Assembly (NCBI RefSeq): GCF_005889725.1
Contig: NZ_VCKX01000128.1
Location: 1 to 32,765, forward strand
Direction of reading: 5' to 3'
From: Nonomuraea zeae
GTDB lineage: Bacteria > Actinomycetota > Actinomycetes > Streptosporangiales > Streptosporangiaceae
DNA: 32,765 bases
Shown in pieces: positions 7,854 to 15,386 of this stretch. The position numbers and the translations under genes were made by a program. Within the stretch, counting starts at the first letter, position 1; the number at the start of each line of letters is the position of its first letter. The notes below the pieces were generated by a model. The model saw nothing but the letters and a program-made list of their open reading frames with translations. It did no database searches and was not told the DNA's origin.

Positions 7854-8189
7854 CTACCGGCTCACGTCCACGCAGCGGACCGAGACCACCGCGAAGAACA
7901 CCAGGCTGCCGGGATCCTGGGAGACCACCGACTCGAACACGTCGCACTCCGTGAACCCGTGGAACAACGCGAGGTTCCTGGCGGCCGCCTCGGCGTTGGC
8001 GAGCGCGACGGCCTCCTTGATCCCCTTGCCCGTCCCGCTGAACAGCGCGCCGCCCTGCACGGTGGAGGCGGTGCCAGTGGAGGCGGCGGTGGAGGCGGCG
8101 GCGGGCAACGCGGTGGCGGCGGCGACACCGGAGGCGGCCAGCGTCGCCGTGGCCAGCGCGGCCAGTAGCTTCTTCGTCAGGTGTCTCAT
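7854..8189 (-). CDS. Small secreted protein, unknown function
   Basis: This 111-residue protein is not recognised. The N-terminus is a clear Sec signal peptide: basic MRHLTKK, a hydrophobic Ala/Leu run, and an AlaXAla-type cleavage region near ALPAAAS (about residues 28-34). The mature part of about 75 residues has two cysteines (in FTECDVF and VRCVDV) that could form one disulfide, and an alanine-rich helix. The ATG at 8189 is preceded by GGGAGAT at good spacing; an extended open frame upstream to 8261 has no such site. It is divergent from the ketosynthase operon, so it may share a regulatory region with it. Confidence 0.7.
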   Translation of the reverse strand: MRHLTKKLLAALATATLAASGVAAATALPAAASTAASTGTASTVQGGALFSGTGKGIKEAVALANAEAAARNLALFHGFTECDVFESVVSQDPGSLVFFAVVSVRCVDVSR

Positions 8190-8359
8190 GGGATCTCCCC
8201 GTGGTTCGATCGGTGGGCCTACACACCATGGGCGTGCCATCCGGTTCCACCGCCGTTCCACCCGCCCTACCGGCCGGGCGGCGGGTGTGACACCTCGCTT
8301 CCATCGGGCGTCACGAGCTTGGCGCCTCCGGTGTCAGCCGCCCGGCAGATCATCTCCCC

Positions 8360-9310
8360 ATGAATATCGGAATCGTCGGCACGGGCGCCTACGCCCCGAG
8401 CCGCGTGCGCACCAACGAAGAGGTGGCGGCGGACTGCGGCGTCAGCCCGGACTGGATCGAACAGCGAACAGGCGTGCGGACCAGGCACGTCGCCGATGCC
8501 ACCGAGGCCACGTCAGACCTCGGCCTCCGGGCCGCGGAACGAGCGCTCGCCGCCGCCGGCCTGCCCGCCGACCGGCTCGGGATGATCGTCGTGGCGACGT
8601 CGCTGCCCGACGACTTCGGCCCGTCGACCGCCTGCCGCGTGCAGGCGGAGCTCGGCGCGCACCGGGCGGTGGCCTTCGACCTCGGCGCGGCCTGCACCGG
8701 GCAGCTCTTCGCGATGCGCGTCGCGCACGACTGGCTCTCGGCCACGCGCGGCGGCGACGGCGCCGCCCTGGTCATCGGCGCCGAGGTGTACTCGCGGGTA
8801 CTCAACCCCGCCGACCGCGGCACCAGCGTCCTGTTCGGCGACGGCGCATCCGCCTGCGTGCTGGACCAGGTCGGCCCCGGGTACGGCTTCACCGGCTTCA
8901 CCTGGGGGTCCGACGGCAGGCACGCCAAGCACATCGTCAAGCCGGGCGGCGGCACCCGGTGGCCCGACGGCCCGCAGTCGATCGTGATGGACGGCCGCGC
9001 CGTCGCGTCCTTCATCAAGGAGATCTTCCCCAAGCTGCTGAAGACAGCGGACGAGTTCGACCTGCTCATCTGCCACCAGCCCAACCCCGTCCTGCTCCGG
9101 CAGGTCGCCGAGGAGGCGGGGGTGCGGGCCGAGCAGGTGCACATCGTCGGCGACCGGGCCGGGAACCTGGGCGCGGCCTGCATCGGTTACGCGCTGGCCG
9201 ACGCCGCGGAGCAGGGACTGCTGGCCGACGGCGACCGCGTGCTGATCGCGGGGTTCGGCGCGGGCGTCACCTGGGGCACGGCACAGCTTCGATGGGGAGG
9301 ACACCGATGA
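8360..9310 (+). CDS. Beta-ketoacyl-ACP synthase III (FabH-like)
   Basis: The 316-residue thiolase-fold ketosynthase carries the full KAS III triad: Cys112 in DLGAACTG, His239 in ICHQPNP and Asn269 in GDRAGNLGAA. Numbering is nearly that of E. coli FabH (112/244/274). It should condense an acyl-CoA starter with malonyl-ACP or another acceptor. No other fatty-acid synthase gene (fabD, acpP, fabF) is next to it. Instead it overlaps an AfsA-type hotdog gene by four bases (ATGA), which implies a dedicated small-molecule pathway and not housekeeping lipid synthesis. Start: the only ATG before the conserved MNIGIVGTGAY; its ribosome-binding site is poor, so leaderless or weak initiation is possible. 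A 7-bp inverted repeat TGACACC/GGTGTCA (8288-8294 and 8330-8336) lies upstream. Confidence 0.92.
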   Translation: MNIGIVGTGAYAPSRVRTNEEVAADCGVSPDWIEQRTGVRTRHVADATEATSDLGLRAAERALAAAGLPADRLGMIVVATSLPDDFGPSTACRVQAELGAHRAVAFDLGAACTGQLFAMRVAHDWLSATRGGDGAALVIGAEVYSRVLNPADRGTSVLFGDGASACVLDQVGPGYGFTGFTWGSDGRHAKHIVKPGGGTRWPDGPQSIVMDGRAVASFIKEIFPKLLKTADEFDLLICHQPNPVLLRQVAEEAGVRAEQVHIVGDRAGNLGAACIGYALADAAEQGLLADGDRVLIAGFGAGVTWGTAQLRWGGHR

Positions 9311-10002
9311 ACGTCTGGGTGGTCGGCGAGTGCTTCGGGGCCGCGGCCCAGCTCCCCGGCGTGATGACCGTCGGCGAGCTCTACGACCGGCTCACCTCCG
9401 GCACGCCGCAGGCGCTGCATGTTCGCGCCGGTCTGGGCGTCGACGCCACGGCCTGGGACGGCCTGCGGGCCGTGGCGGGCGACGGCGTGGAGTTCGGCGA
9501 CCCGCCGCCGCGCACGGTCTTCCGCCACCGGGTGGTCAAGCGCGCCCAGGACAACGTCCTGATCTCGGAGCCCACGGTGACCGGCGGCGTCGCCGCGGCC
9601 GACCTCGTCGTGCCCAACGACAGCGAGCTCATCCGCGACCACACGGCCGAACGCCAGCACGTGCCCGGCATGATCCTCATCGAGGCGTCCATCCAGCTCC
9701 TCACCTGGCTGGTGGACGAGACCATCCCCCCGACGGCCGACGGCACCCGGCGCTACGCGGTCATGCACGCCTGCCGGTTCGACTTCCACCGGTTCGTCTT
9801 CCCCTTCCCCGTACGGCTGCGCGCCTGGCTGGAGCCCGCGGGGCCGCAGAGCGACGAGCGCGTCCCGCTCACCGGGCGAGCCGAGGTCGAGCAGGCCGGG
9901 CGGGGCTGCGCCGAGTGCGCCTTCGACGTGCACGCCTTCGACCCGCGCCACATCTTCGAGATCGAACACGCCCAGGCGCTCAAGACCAAGGAGTTCTCGT
10001 GA
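9307..10002 (+). CDS. AfsA-related hotdog-domain protein (single domain)
   Basis: The 231-residue product contains one A-factor-biosynthesis hotdog domain, with the signature HTAERQHVPGMILIEASIQL (about residues 115-134) carrying the HVPGM core. AfsA proteins join a beta-ketoacyl chain to dihydroxyacetone phosphate to start gamma-butyrolactone synthesis and have two hotdog repeats in about 300 residues. This one keeps a single clear repeat preceded by about 75 unrecognised residues. The ATG overlaps the ketosynthase stop codon and its own stop overlaps the next start (GTGA), so the three genes are translationally coupled. Pairing with a ketosynthase suggests the hotdog acts on that product. 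A dehydratase or thioesterase role is an alternative, since all share the fold. Confidence 0.85.
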   Translation: MNVWVVGECFGAAAQLPGVMTVGELYDRLTSGTPQALHVRAGLGVDATAWDGLRAVAGDGVEFGDPPPRTVFRHRVVKRAQDNVLISEPTVTGGVAAADLVVPNDSELIRDHTAERQHVPGMILIEASIQLLTWLVDETIPPTADGTRRYAVMHACRFDFHRFVFPFPVRLRAWLEPAGPQSDERVPLTGRAEVEQAGRGCAECAFDVHAFDPRHIFEIEHAQALKTKEFS

Positions 10003-11711
10003 ACCTCGACGCCCTGCTGGACCACCCCGCCTTCGCCGGCGCGCCGCCCCGCGATCTCGATGCGTACGCCCGCCGGGCCTACGCCCAGCTCGCCGTGGTG
10101 AACGAGGCCGTCGGCGGGGCCGGGCCGCTCCTGGACGATCCCCGGACGATGAGCGCCGTGCTGGACTGGGCCGCCGTCGTGGACCCGTCGCTGTTCGCCG
10201 CCGCCGCCATCCACTACGCCGTGGTGCTGACCAGCATCAAGGAGCTCGGCCGGCCGGAGGAGTCGCTCGAATCCGCGATCGCGTCCCTGGACCGGCTGGA
10301 CGCGGTCGGCGCCATCCTGATCACCGAGATCGGTCACGGCAACAACCACATATCGCTGCAAACGCAGGCGGTCTACGAGCCGGAGACCCGTACGTTCCGC
10401 CTGCACACCCCCACGCCGGGCGCGCGCAAGCTGATGGCCAGCATCGCGCTCCCCGGCGTCGCCAAGATCGGCACGGTGTACGCCGACCTGGTCGTGGACG
10501 GCCGCTCGTGCGGCACCTTCGCCTTCGTGGTGCCGCTCCGCGACGCCGCTGGACTGCGTCCCGGCGTGCTGGTCGAGCCGCTGGAGGGCAGCGTGCCAGT
10601 CGCGCTCGACTATTCGGTCACGTCCTTCGACGGCGTGCGCGTGCCGTACGACCACTGGCTCAGGGACACCGCTTCGATCACCTCCGACGGGCGGTTCGAG
10701 GATCCGCTCGGCAACAAGGACCGCAGGCTCGTACGCTCGCTCGCGCTGTCGGCGTGGGCCTCGCTCGCCGGCGCGGTCGGGCTGGCGAGCGCGTCCCGGG
10801 CCGCCGCCGCGATCGCCCTGCGGTACGCGGCCACCCGGAGCACGATGGGCCGGCTGTCACCCGACCGCCCGGTGCTGGACTACCGCACCCAGCAGCACGC
10901 GCTGTACGGCGCGCTGGCCTCGGCCCACGCGGTGACCGCCCTGGTCGACAAGGCCATCGAGGCGTTCCTCGCCAAGCCGTGGGAGGTGCCGCCGGACGAG
11001 ACGGCGATCACGTTCTCGCCCTGGGTGGCCGCGCATCGCACCCACGCGCTGGCCAAGGCCGCCGCGACGGAGCTGTGCGCCGAGATCACCGCCGAATGCC
11101 GCCGCCGCACCGGCGCCCAGGGCGTGCTCTCGATCAACCGGATCATCGCCTATGAGGGCCTGGCGCAGGGCTACAACTCCGCGGGCGGCGACAACCTGCT
11201 GATCCTCCTGGACGCCGGGCGTTCGATGGCCGAGACCCTCCAGCCGTGCGCGGTCCCGGACACCGTCACGGGCGACCTCGCCGACCCCGACGTCCGGCTC
11301 GGCCTGCTGCGCGTCCAGGAGGCCACGCTGCACGCGGAGCTGGCCGCCTCCGTACGGCAGGCCGGCGACGCCGGGCTGTCGCCGTTCGACGCGTGGAACC
11401 CGCACCTGCCCAAGGCCGCGGAGCTGGCCCGGGTGCACCAGCGCCGCATGGTCGCCGAGGCGTTCCGCGCGCTGGTGGCCGAGCGGCAGGACGAGGCGCT
11501 GGCCGCGGCCGAACGCCTGTACGGCCTGCGCGACCTGCACCGGGGCCGGGCCTGGCTGCTCGAACGCGGGGTGCTGAGCCCGGCCGAGGCGCTGTCGGTG
11601 GCGGACCTGGCCGACAAGGCGGTGGACGACGTGGCCGCGCACGCGCAGGCGCTGCTCGACGGGCTCGGCCTGCCGGAGCGCCGGTTGGGCGCCTGGTTCC
11701 TATCGGCCTAG
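9999..11711 (+). CDS. Acyl-CoA oxidase/dehydrogenase homologue
   Basis: This 570-residue protein has the acyl-CoA oxidase layout: an N-terminal helical domain, a middle beta-domain (GHGNNHISLQTQAVYEPET), a C-terminal helical FAD domain and an extra C-terminal helical extension. The family oxidises acyl-CoA (or acyl-ACP) to the 2-enoyl thioester. The motif that normally reads YEGDN and holds the catalytic glutamate reads AGGDN here (Gly396); the nearest glutamate is Glu386 in AYEGLAQGY ten residues earlier. Activity may be altered or the base relocated. The GTG start is set by the four-base overlap with the hotdog gene. An acyl-CoA oxidase is known to be required for avenolide synthesis in Streptomyces avermitilis, which supports a signalling-molecule reading of this operon. 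Confidence 0.87.
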   Translation: MNLDALLDHPAFAGAPPRDLDAYARRAYAQLAVVNEAVGGAGPLLDDPRTMSAVLDWAAVVDPSLFAAAAIHYAVVLTSIKELGRPEESLESAIASLDRLDAVGAILITEIGHGNNHISLQTQAVYEPETRTFRLHTPTPGARKLMASIALPGVAKIGTVYADLVVDGRSCGTFAFVVPLRDAAGLRPGVLVEPLEGSVPVALDYSVTSFDGVRVPYDHWLRDTASITSDGRFEDPLGNKDRRLVRSLALSAWASLAGAVGLASASRAAAAIALRYAATRSTMGRLSPDRPVLDYRTQQHALYGALASAHAVTALVDKAIEAFLAKPWEVPPDETAITFSPWVAAHRTHALAKAAATELCAEITAECRRRTGAQGVLSINRIIAYEGLAQGYNSAGGDNLLILLDAGRSMAETLQPCAVPDTVTGDLADPDVRLGLLRVQEATLHAELAASVRQAGDAGLSPFDAWNPHLPKAAELARVHQRRMVAEAFRALVAERQDEALAAAERLYGLRDLHRGRAWLLERGVLSPAEALSVADLADKAVDDVAAHAQALLDGLGLPERRLGAWFLSA

Positions 11712-12527
11712 CCGTACCAGCTGGGGAGCTGCCTCCAGCAGCTCCCTGGCCAGCGGCCCGTCCACCCACGCCGCGACGGTCCGCGGGTCGCGGCGGTCGG
11801 CGAACAGGAAGCAGAACTCGACGGCGTCCATGGCGATCGCCGAGCGCTGCGACCCGGGGTCGTCGCCGAGGCGGACCTGCCACGTCCCGCCGCCTGGCCC
11901 GCTGAGTCGCATCTCGACCGTGCCCGTGCCCGTCCCGCCGCCCACCAGGTACGCGAACGGCAGCGAACGGCAGCCCCTGTCCGTCATCGCGTGCACGTGG
12001 TGCGCCACGGGATCCGGCATGGTGATCCCGGCGGCCAGCGCGATGTCGGTGGTGTGGACCCACGTCTCGAACGCCCGGTTGGTGAGATGGTCGCGAACGC
12101 GCAGCCTCAGGCCCCCCGCGGTCACCTTGGTATCGGCCAGCCCGGGATCCGCGGCGGCGAGGAACGCGCAGAGCGCCGCCGCCTGGGCCCGCCATTCGGC
12201 GAGCACCTCGTCGTGGCCTCCCGCCGCCGCGAGCACCTCGTCCGTGTACGCCTCCGGGTCGTCGCTCGACGGCCCGGCCCCGGGAAGCGGCACGCCCAGC
12301 GCCGCCGCGAGCAGCCGGTCGGAGGCCATGAGGTGGCCCACCACCTGATACGGCTTCCAGCCGTGAATCACGGTCGCGGCTCTCGCGGCGCCGGACAGCT
12401 CTGGCAGCAGCACCTCAAGGGCCGCCACCCGGGCAGCGTAGGCCGCGGCGAACCCCGGCACCGCGTGCGCCGGCCTGCGCCTGGCCACCGCCGCGCGCAA
12501 CACCTCGTCCCGAGTCACACCCGTCAT
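11700..12527 (-). CDS. Maleylpyruvate isomerase family mycothiol-dependent protein
   Basis: A 275-residue member of the DinB-like MDMPI family. The metal-site helices are visible: YQVVGHLMASDRL near residue 60 and the paired FETWVHTTDIA near 155, where family members place the three metal-binding histidines. The C-terminal portion is the usual SCP2-like alpha/beta domain (FAYLVGGGTGTG). Family enzymes use mycothiol as cofactor for isomerisation or detoxification; the substrate here is unknown. The start at 12527 is taken after GAGGAGG, though the spacing (12 bases) is long; the frame stays open upstream. Its end overlaps the acyl-CoA oxidase gene tail-to-tail by 12 bases, so the two transcripts must run into each other. 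Confidence 0.85.
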   Translation of the reverse strand: MTGVTRDEVLRAAVARRRPAHAVPGFAAAYAARVAALEVLLPELSGAARAATVIHGWKPYQVVGHLMASDRLLAAALGVPLPGAGPSSDDPEAYTDEVLAAAGGHDEVLAEWRAQAAALCAFLAAADPGLADTKVTAGGLRLRVRDHLTNRAFETWVHTTDIALAAGITMPDPVAHHVHAMTDRGCRSLPFAYLVGGGTGTGTVEMRLSGPGGGTWQVRLGDDPGSQRSAIAMDAVEFCFLFADRRDPRTVAAWVDGPLARELLEAAPQLVRLGR

Positions 12528-12671
12528 TCGTGCGAGGCACCTCCTCTGGACAAGGCGTTCGCCTCGTCTCCGCTTATAGAGACTCATCGCGCACCGCGTC
12601 AAGTCGGTATGGCGGGCGGGCCGGTCCACCTGGCCGCCGCCGTCACCACCGTCCCACCCCGCGCCGCCGAG

Positions 12672-12686
12672 TACTCGTTCCGAGTA
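12672..12686. promoter_or_regulatory. Inverted repeat in SARP upstream region (candidate operator)
   Basis: TACTCG-TTC-CGAGTA is a perfect 6-bp inverted repeat with a three-base centre. It lies in the 287-bp divergent gap between the isomerase-family gene and the SARP gene, just before an unusually AT-rich 100-base run (about 12685-12800). It does not match the autoregulatory elements of butyrolactone receptors as I remember them. Confidence 0.35.
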
Positions 12687-12800
12687 AATACGCAGACCAC
12701 CCATTAAACGACAAATGTCATCCTTCGTTAAGAAAACGTCACATCCGCTGCATCAAGGTTGTTCTTGAAATTTCCCCCGGTTTCCATGATTTTTCATCAC

Positions 12801-12816
12801 ATAGTCTGGAGACTAT
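12801..12816. promoter_or_regulatory. Palindrome covering SARP ribosome-binding site and start codon
   Basis: ATAGTCT-GG-AGACTAT is a perfect palindrome with 7-bp arms. The only Shine-Dalgarno-like bases (GGAG, 12808-12811) sit in its centre and the right arm ends inside the ATG at 12815. In mRNA a 6-bp stem with a UGGA loop would hide the initiation site; in DNA it could be an operator. Confidence 0.45.
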
Positions 12817-13597
12817 GGAGATACGGCTTCTCGGCCCATTCGTCATCACAGCTGGTGGCCAGGACCATGTCCTGCGACGGGCCTTGCGTACTACTCTTTT
12901 CGCCTGCTTGCTCCTGAAAGCCGGACAACATGTCGCGATGGAGGACCTTACGGAGGAGATCTGGGGGGACACCGACCGCGACCGGGGCAGGAACGGACTG
13001 CACGCGCACATTATGCGGTTACGCAGGGACCTGCAGAGTTGGGACGACGGCGCAGGTCCGCACATTGAGTCCCGTTACCCCGGTTATACGCTGCACCTCG
13101 GCGAGGCGGATTTCGACGTCCAGCGCTTCCGCAGGCTCCACACCGCATTCGAGTCCCAGCGCCACGTCGACAAGTTCGCCGCCATCCGCACCGGCCGCGC
13201 CGGCCTCGGCCTCTGGCGGGGCCGCGCCCTGGCCGGGCACGACGGGGGCCCGCTGACGTTGCAGTGCAGGACGCGGCTGGAGGCCGAGCGGCTGGGCCTG
13301 CTGCTGGCCACGATCGACCTGACGCTCGAGGTCGGCTGGCACGAGCTCGTCCTGTCCGAGCTCTACGAGCTGATCAGCAAGTATCCGCTGGAGGAGCGGT
13401 TCTGCCACCAGCTCATGACCGCCCTCTACCGCGCGGGCCGGCCGGCCGCCGCCATCCAGGCGTACGAGAAGGCCCGCACCGAACTGCGCAACCGGCTCGG
13501 GACATCGCCCAGCCCCGCCCTTGAGGCCCGCTTTCTGGCGATCCTGCGGCACGACCCCCTGCTGGCGGCACCGTCGAACACTCCGTCCCGTCTGTAG
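12815..13597 (+). CDS. SARP-family transcriptional activator (AfsR/SARP, BTAD)
   Basis: This 260-residue small SARP has an OmpR-type winged helix (about 1-95, METLAR-like start EIRLLGPF, with AMEDLTEEIWG and the recognition helix LHAHIMRLRRDLQ) followed by a bacterial transcriptional activation domain (about 100-245, ending in AAAIQAYEKARTELRNRLG). There is no ATPase or TPR extension. SARPs activate antibiotic and signalling clusters by binding direct repeats near -35. It lies 1.1 kb from the ketosynthase/AfsA/acyl-CoA oxidase operon, with the isomerase-family gene in between on the other strand. That makes the operon a candidate target, but no direct repeats were matched. The start is within a palindrome that also covers the ribosome-binding site. 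The leader DNA is much richer in A and T than its surroundings. Confidence 0.9.
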   Translation: MEIRLLGPFVITAGGQDHVLRRALRTTLFACLLLKAGQHVAMEDLTEEIWGDTDRDRGRNGLHAHIMRLRRDLQSWDDGAGPHIESRYPGYTLHLGEADFDVQRFRRLHTAFESQRHVDKFAAIRTGRAGLGLWRGRALAGHDGGPLTLQCRTRLEAERLGLLLATIDLTLEVGWHELVLSELYELISKYPLEERFCHQLMTALYRAGRPAAAIQAYEKARTELRNRLGTSPSPALEARFLAILRHDPLLAAPSNTPSRL

Positions 13598-13626
13598 AGA
13601 ATATGTAGACGCATTCGAAATCAAAA

Positions 13627-13643
13627 GGCCGGCGGCGGCGGCC
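13627..13643 (+). terminator. Short GC hairpin after SARP gene
   Basis: GGCCG (13627-13631) pairs with CGGCC (13639-13643) around a seven-base loop, 30 bases after the SARP stop. Preceded by AAAA and followed by GTTAT only, so it is a moderate terminator candidate. Confidence 0.35.
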
Positions 13644-14199
13644 GTTATGCGTTCTCCATGACGCCGGGAAATGCCGCGCAATATCGGCGAACGAGAACGT
13701 ACGCCCGGCATTTCACCAGTGAGCGCCACTTACCGAGACGCCGGTAATCCAGTGGGACTTGGGCCGGACTCACACCGGCCCGCTCACAAAGGCCGGCCCG
13801 GCGCCGACACCGGCGAGTTCATCTCCCGGGTCGAAAGGCCACCACCGAGCCCCGATCACCTGCACGGGCCCCCGGCACGCCCAGACTCGAGCCGGACGCC
13901 GGCCCGCACACCCACCCCGGCCGAATCGCCGATCCGGGCGAACGGCCCGCCCGTGTACATCCAGCACACCTGGGCAGGCGACCTGATCAGCCCGGACGGC
14001 GCAGAACCCCCTGCGACCAGGGCAATCAGGGCACCCCTCACAACTGGGAAAGGGCTCGACTGAGGGCGCATCGTCCACCAGACTCCAATGCGACAGTCCG
14101 ACGGTGATCGAGGTCTCCACCATCGCCATGACCGCCGACTCCCGGCGATCTCGAAGGAGTGCCTCGAGGGCCCGCTCGACGTCCCGGAAGGAGATCTCC
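13644..14199. other. Gene-poor stretch between SARP and GNAT genes
   Basis: I see no convincing gene. Open frames exist on both strands, but their translations are proline/arginine-rich shadows. A 9-bp inverted repeat GAAATGCCG (13668-13676) / CGGCATTTC (13706-13714) is present, suggesting a structured leader or operator. On the minus strand 14201-14060 reads like plausible coding (about 45 codons with G/C-ending bias) but decays into low-complexity sequence, so it may be a remnant. Confidence 0.4.
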
Positions 14200-14730
14200 A
14201 TGGATGCGAAGCTCCGGCCCGTTCACGAAGCCGACATACCGGTCCTCGAAGCCGGAGCCTCCACGCCCGAGGGCCTGGGCGATCTCCAGTGGTTCGGGTT
14301 CCGCACTTTCCACAGGATGCGCGAACGGGTGGCGCAGGATGGCTGTCTCGGACCCGACGACGGCGCTCTCGTCGTCGAGTCGGCCGGGGCGATCGCCGGA
14401 TGGGTGACCTGGTCCAAACACGCCTGGGGGCCGGAGGCGACCTCCTGGAACTGGACCATCGGCATCATTCTCTTTCCCGAGTTCCGCGGCAGGGGCATCG
14501 GGACCGCCGCCCAGAAAGAGCTGATCGAGTATTTGTTCGCCCACACCCGCGTGGAGCGCATTCAAGCCTCGACGGACGTGCGCAACCTGGCCGAGCAGCG
14601 TGCGCTGGAAAAGGCCGGATTTCAGCAGGAGGGCACCCTGCGAAGAGCGCAGTGGCGCATGGGGAAATGGCACGACCAGGTTCTCTACGCGGTGCTGCGG
14701 GAAGAGACCGGCCTGGACGGCATGCTGTAG
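14200..14730 (+). CDS. GNAT acetyltransferase, RimJ/RimL-like
   Basis: A 176-residue GCN5-related N-acetyltransferase. The acetyl-CoA binding loop is the R/Q-x-x-G-x-G/A motif FRGRGIGTAAQKEL (about 101-114). The C-terminal motif NLAEQRALEKAGFQQEG is characteristic of the RimJ/RimL group, which acetylates protein N-termini, antibiotics or other small amines. The WNWTIGIILFPEFRG strand precedes the CoA loop as expected. The ATG at 14200 has AAGGAG six bases upstream; an open frame extends further 5' without a site. The gene stands alone and converges on a membrane-protein gene. The substrate is not predictable. Confidence 0.9.
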   Translation: MDAKLRPVHEADIPVLEAGASTPEGLGDLQWFGFRTFHRMRERVAQDGCLGPDDGALVVESAGAIAGWVTWSKHAWGPEATSWNWTIGIILFPEFRGRGIGTAAQKELIEYLFAHTRVERIQASTDVRNLAEQRALEKAGFQQEGTLRRAQWRMGKWHDQVLYAVLREETGLDGML

Positions 14731-14783
14731 GGCCCGCCGCCTTTGTCAGCGGTGACCTCTTCAGCACGCGGACGGGGCAACCC

Positions 14784-15317
14784 TCACAGTCCGGGTGCCG
14801 CGAGCAGCGCACCGATCGCCGCGCTCAGCAGCAGGGTCGCGCCCATGATCGGACCTGCCGCCCGGCTGCTCGATGTGGTCGTGCCGCGCAGGCGCGGTGC
14901 CACCACACCCAGCGCGACCAGCTGGACGACGCCTACGACGGCCACGCCGATGTCGTGGAGCAGCAGCGCCAAGGGCAGGAAATGCGCCGCCACGACGACC
15001 GCGACCCACCACGCCATCCACTGGTTCTTGCCGCGCCTGGCCAGCAGGAAGCACCCGGCTCCCGCCGCGACCGCCTCCGCCGCGACCAGGACGCCGAACC
15101 AGGCGTACTTTCCTTCCAGCGCGCTCGGCTGGTCCCAGTTCGTGGCGGTCAGCACCCCGAAAGCCACCGCTAATCCGGCCCCCAGGACCGACCCCGCGCC
15201 GAGCCAGACCCGCCAGCTCTTGGGCGGGTCCTCCTGGGCCCAGCCGAACCACACGAAAGCCATCAGCCCGAACCACGCCGTGGTGAAGCACTGGTCGCGC
15301 AAGAACTCTGTCAGCAT
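14784..15317 (-). CDS. Integral membrane protein, unknown function
   Basis: A 177-residue hydrophobic protein that I do not recognise. About five or six membrane helices are visible: TTAWFGLMAFVWFGW (12-26), WLGAGSVLGAGLAVAFGVL (38-56), WFGVLVAAEAVAAGAGCFLL (73-92), MAWWVAVVVAAHFLPLALLL (101-120), IGVAVVGVVQLVALGVV (123-139) and a last one near 155-173. No catalytic motif stands out, and repeated tryptophans mark helix ends. The start is the first ATG of the frame; its ribosome-binding site is weak. It converges on the GNAT gene with 53 bases between the stops. Confidence 0.7.
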   Translation of the reverse strand: MLTEFLRDQCFTTAWFGLMAFVWFGWAQEDPPKSWRVWLGAGSVLGAGLAVAFGVLTATNWDQPSALEGKYAWFGVLVAAEAVAAGAGCFLLARRGKNQWMAWWVAVVVAAHFLPLALLLHDIGVAVVGVVQLVALGVVAPRLRGTTTSSSRAAGPIMGATLLLSAAIGALLAAPGL

Positions 15318-15386
15318 CGGCGCTCATTTCACGTAGGCCGGTGGTCGGAGTAAGAAGCAGGACGTTCAGCTCTCGGCCGCTCCCAC

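Noticed and set aside
12672..12686. Gamma-butyrolactone receptor autoregulatory element (ARE)
   Set aside because: Length and half-site sequence do not fit the ARE consensus as I recall it; kept only as a generic palindrome.
13671..14063. Plus-strand open frame of 130 codons
   Set aside because: Proline/threonine/arginine-rich translation without a domain, and no ribosome-binding site; probably an open frame caused by high GC.
13598..14100. Possible cobalamin riboswitch-like stretch before the GNAT gene
   Set aside because: Some CCGG-rich pairing exists, but no B12-box or core could be matched.
13770..14201. Minus-strand open frame of 143 codons over the GNAT leader
   Set aside because: The first 45 codons look coding, but the rest is low-complexity and it overlaps the well-supported GNAT ribosome-binding site; at most a remnant.
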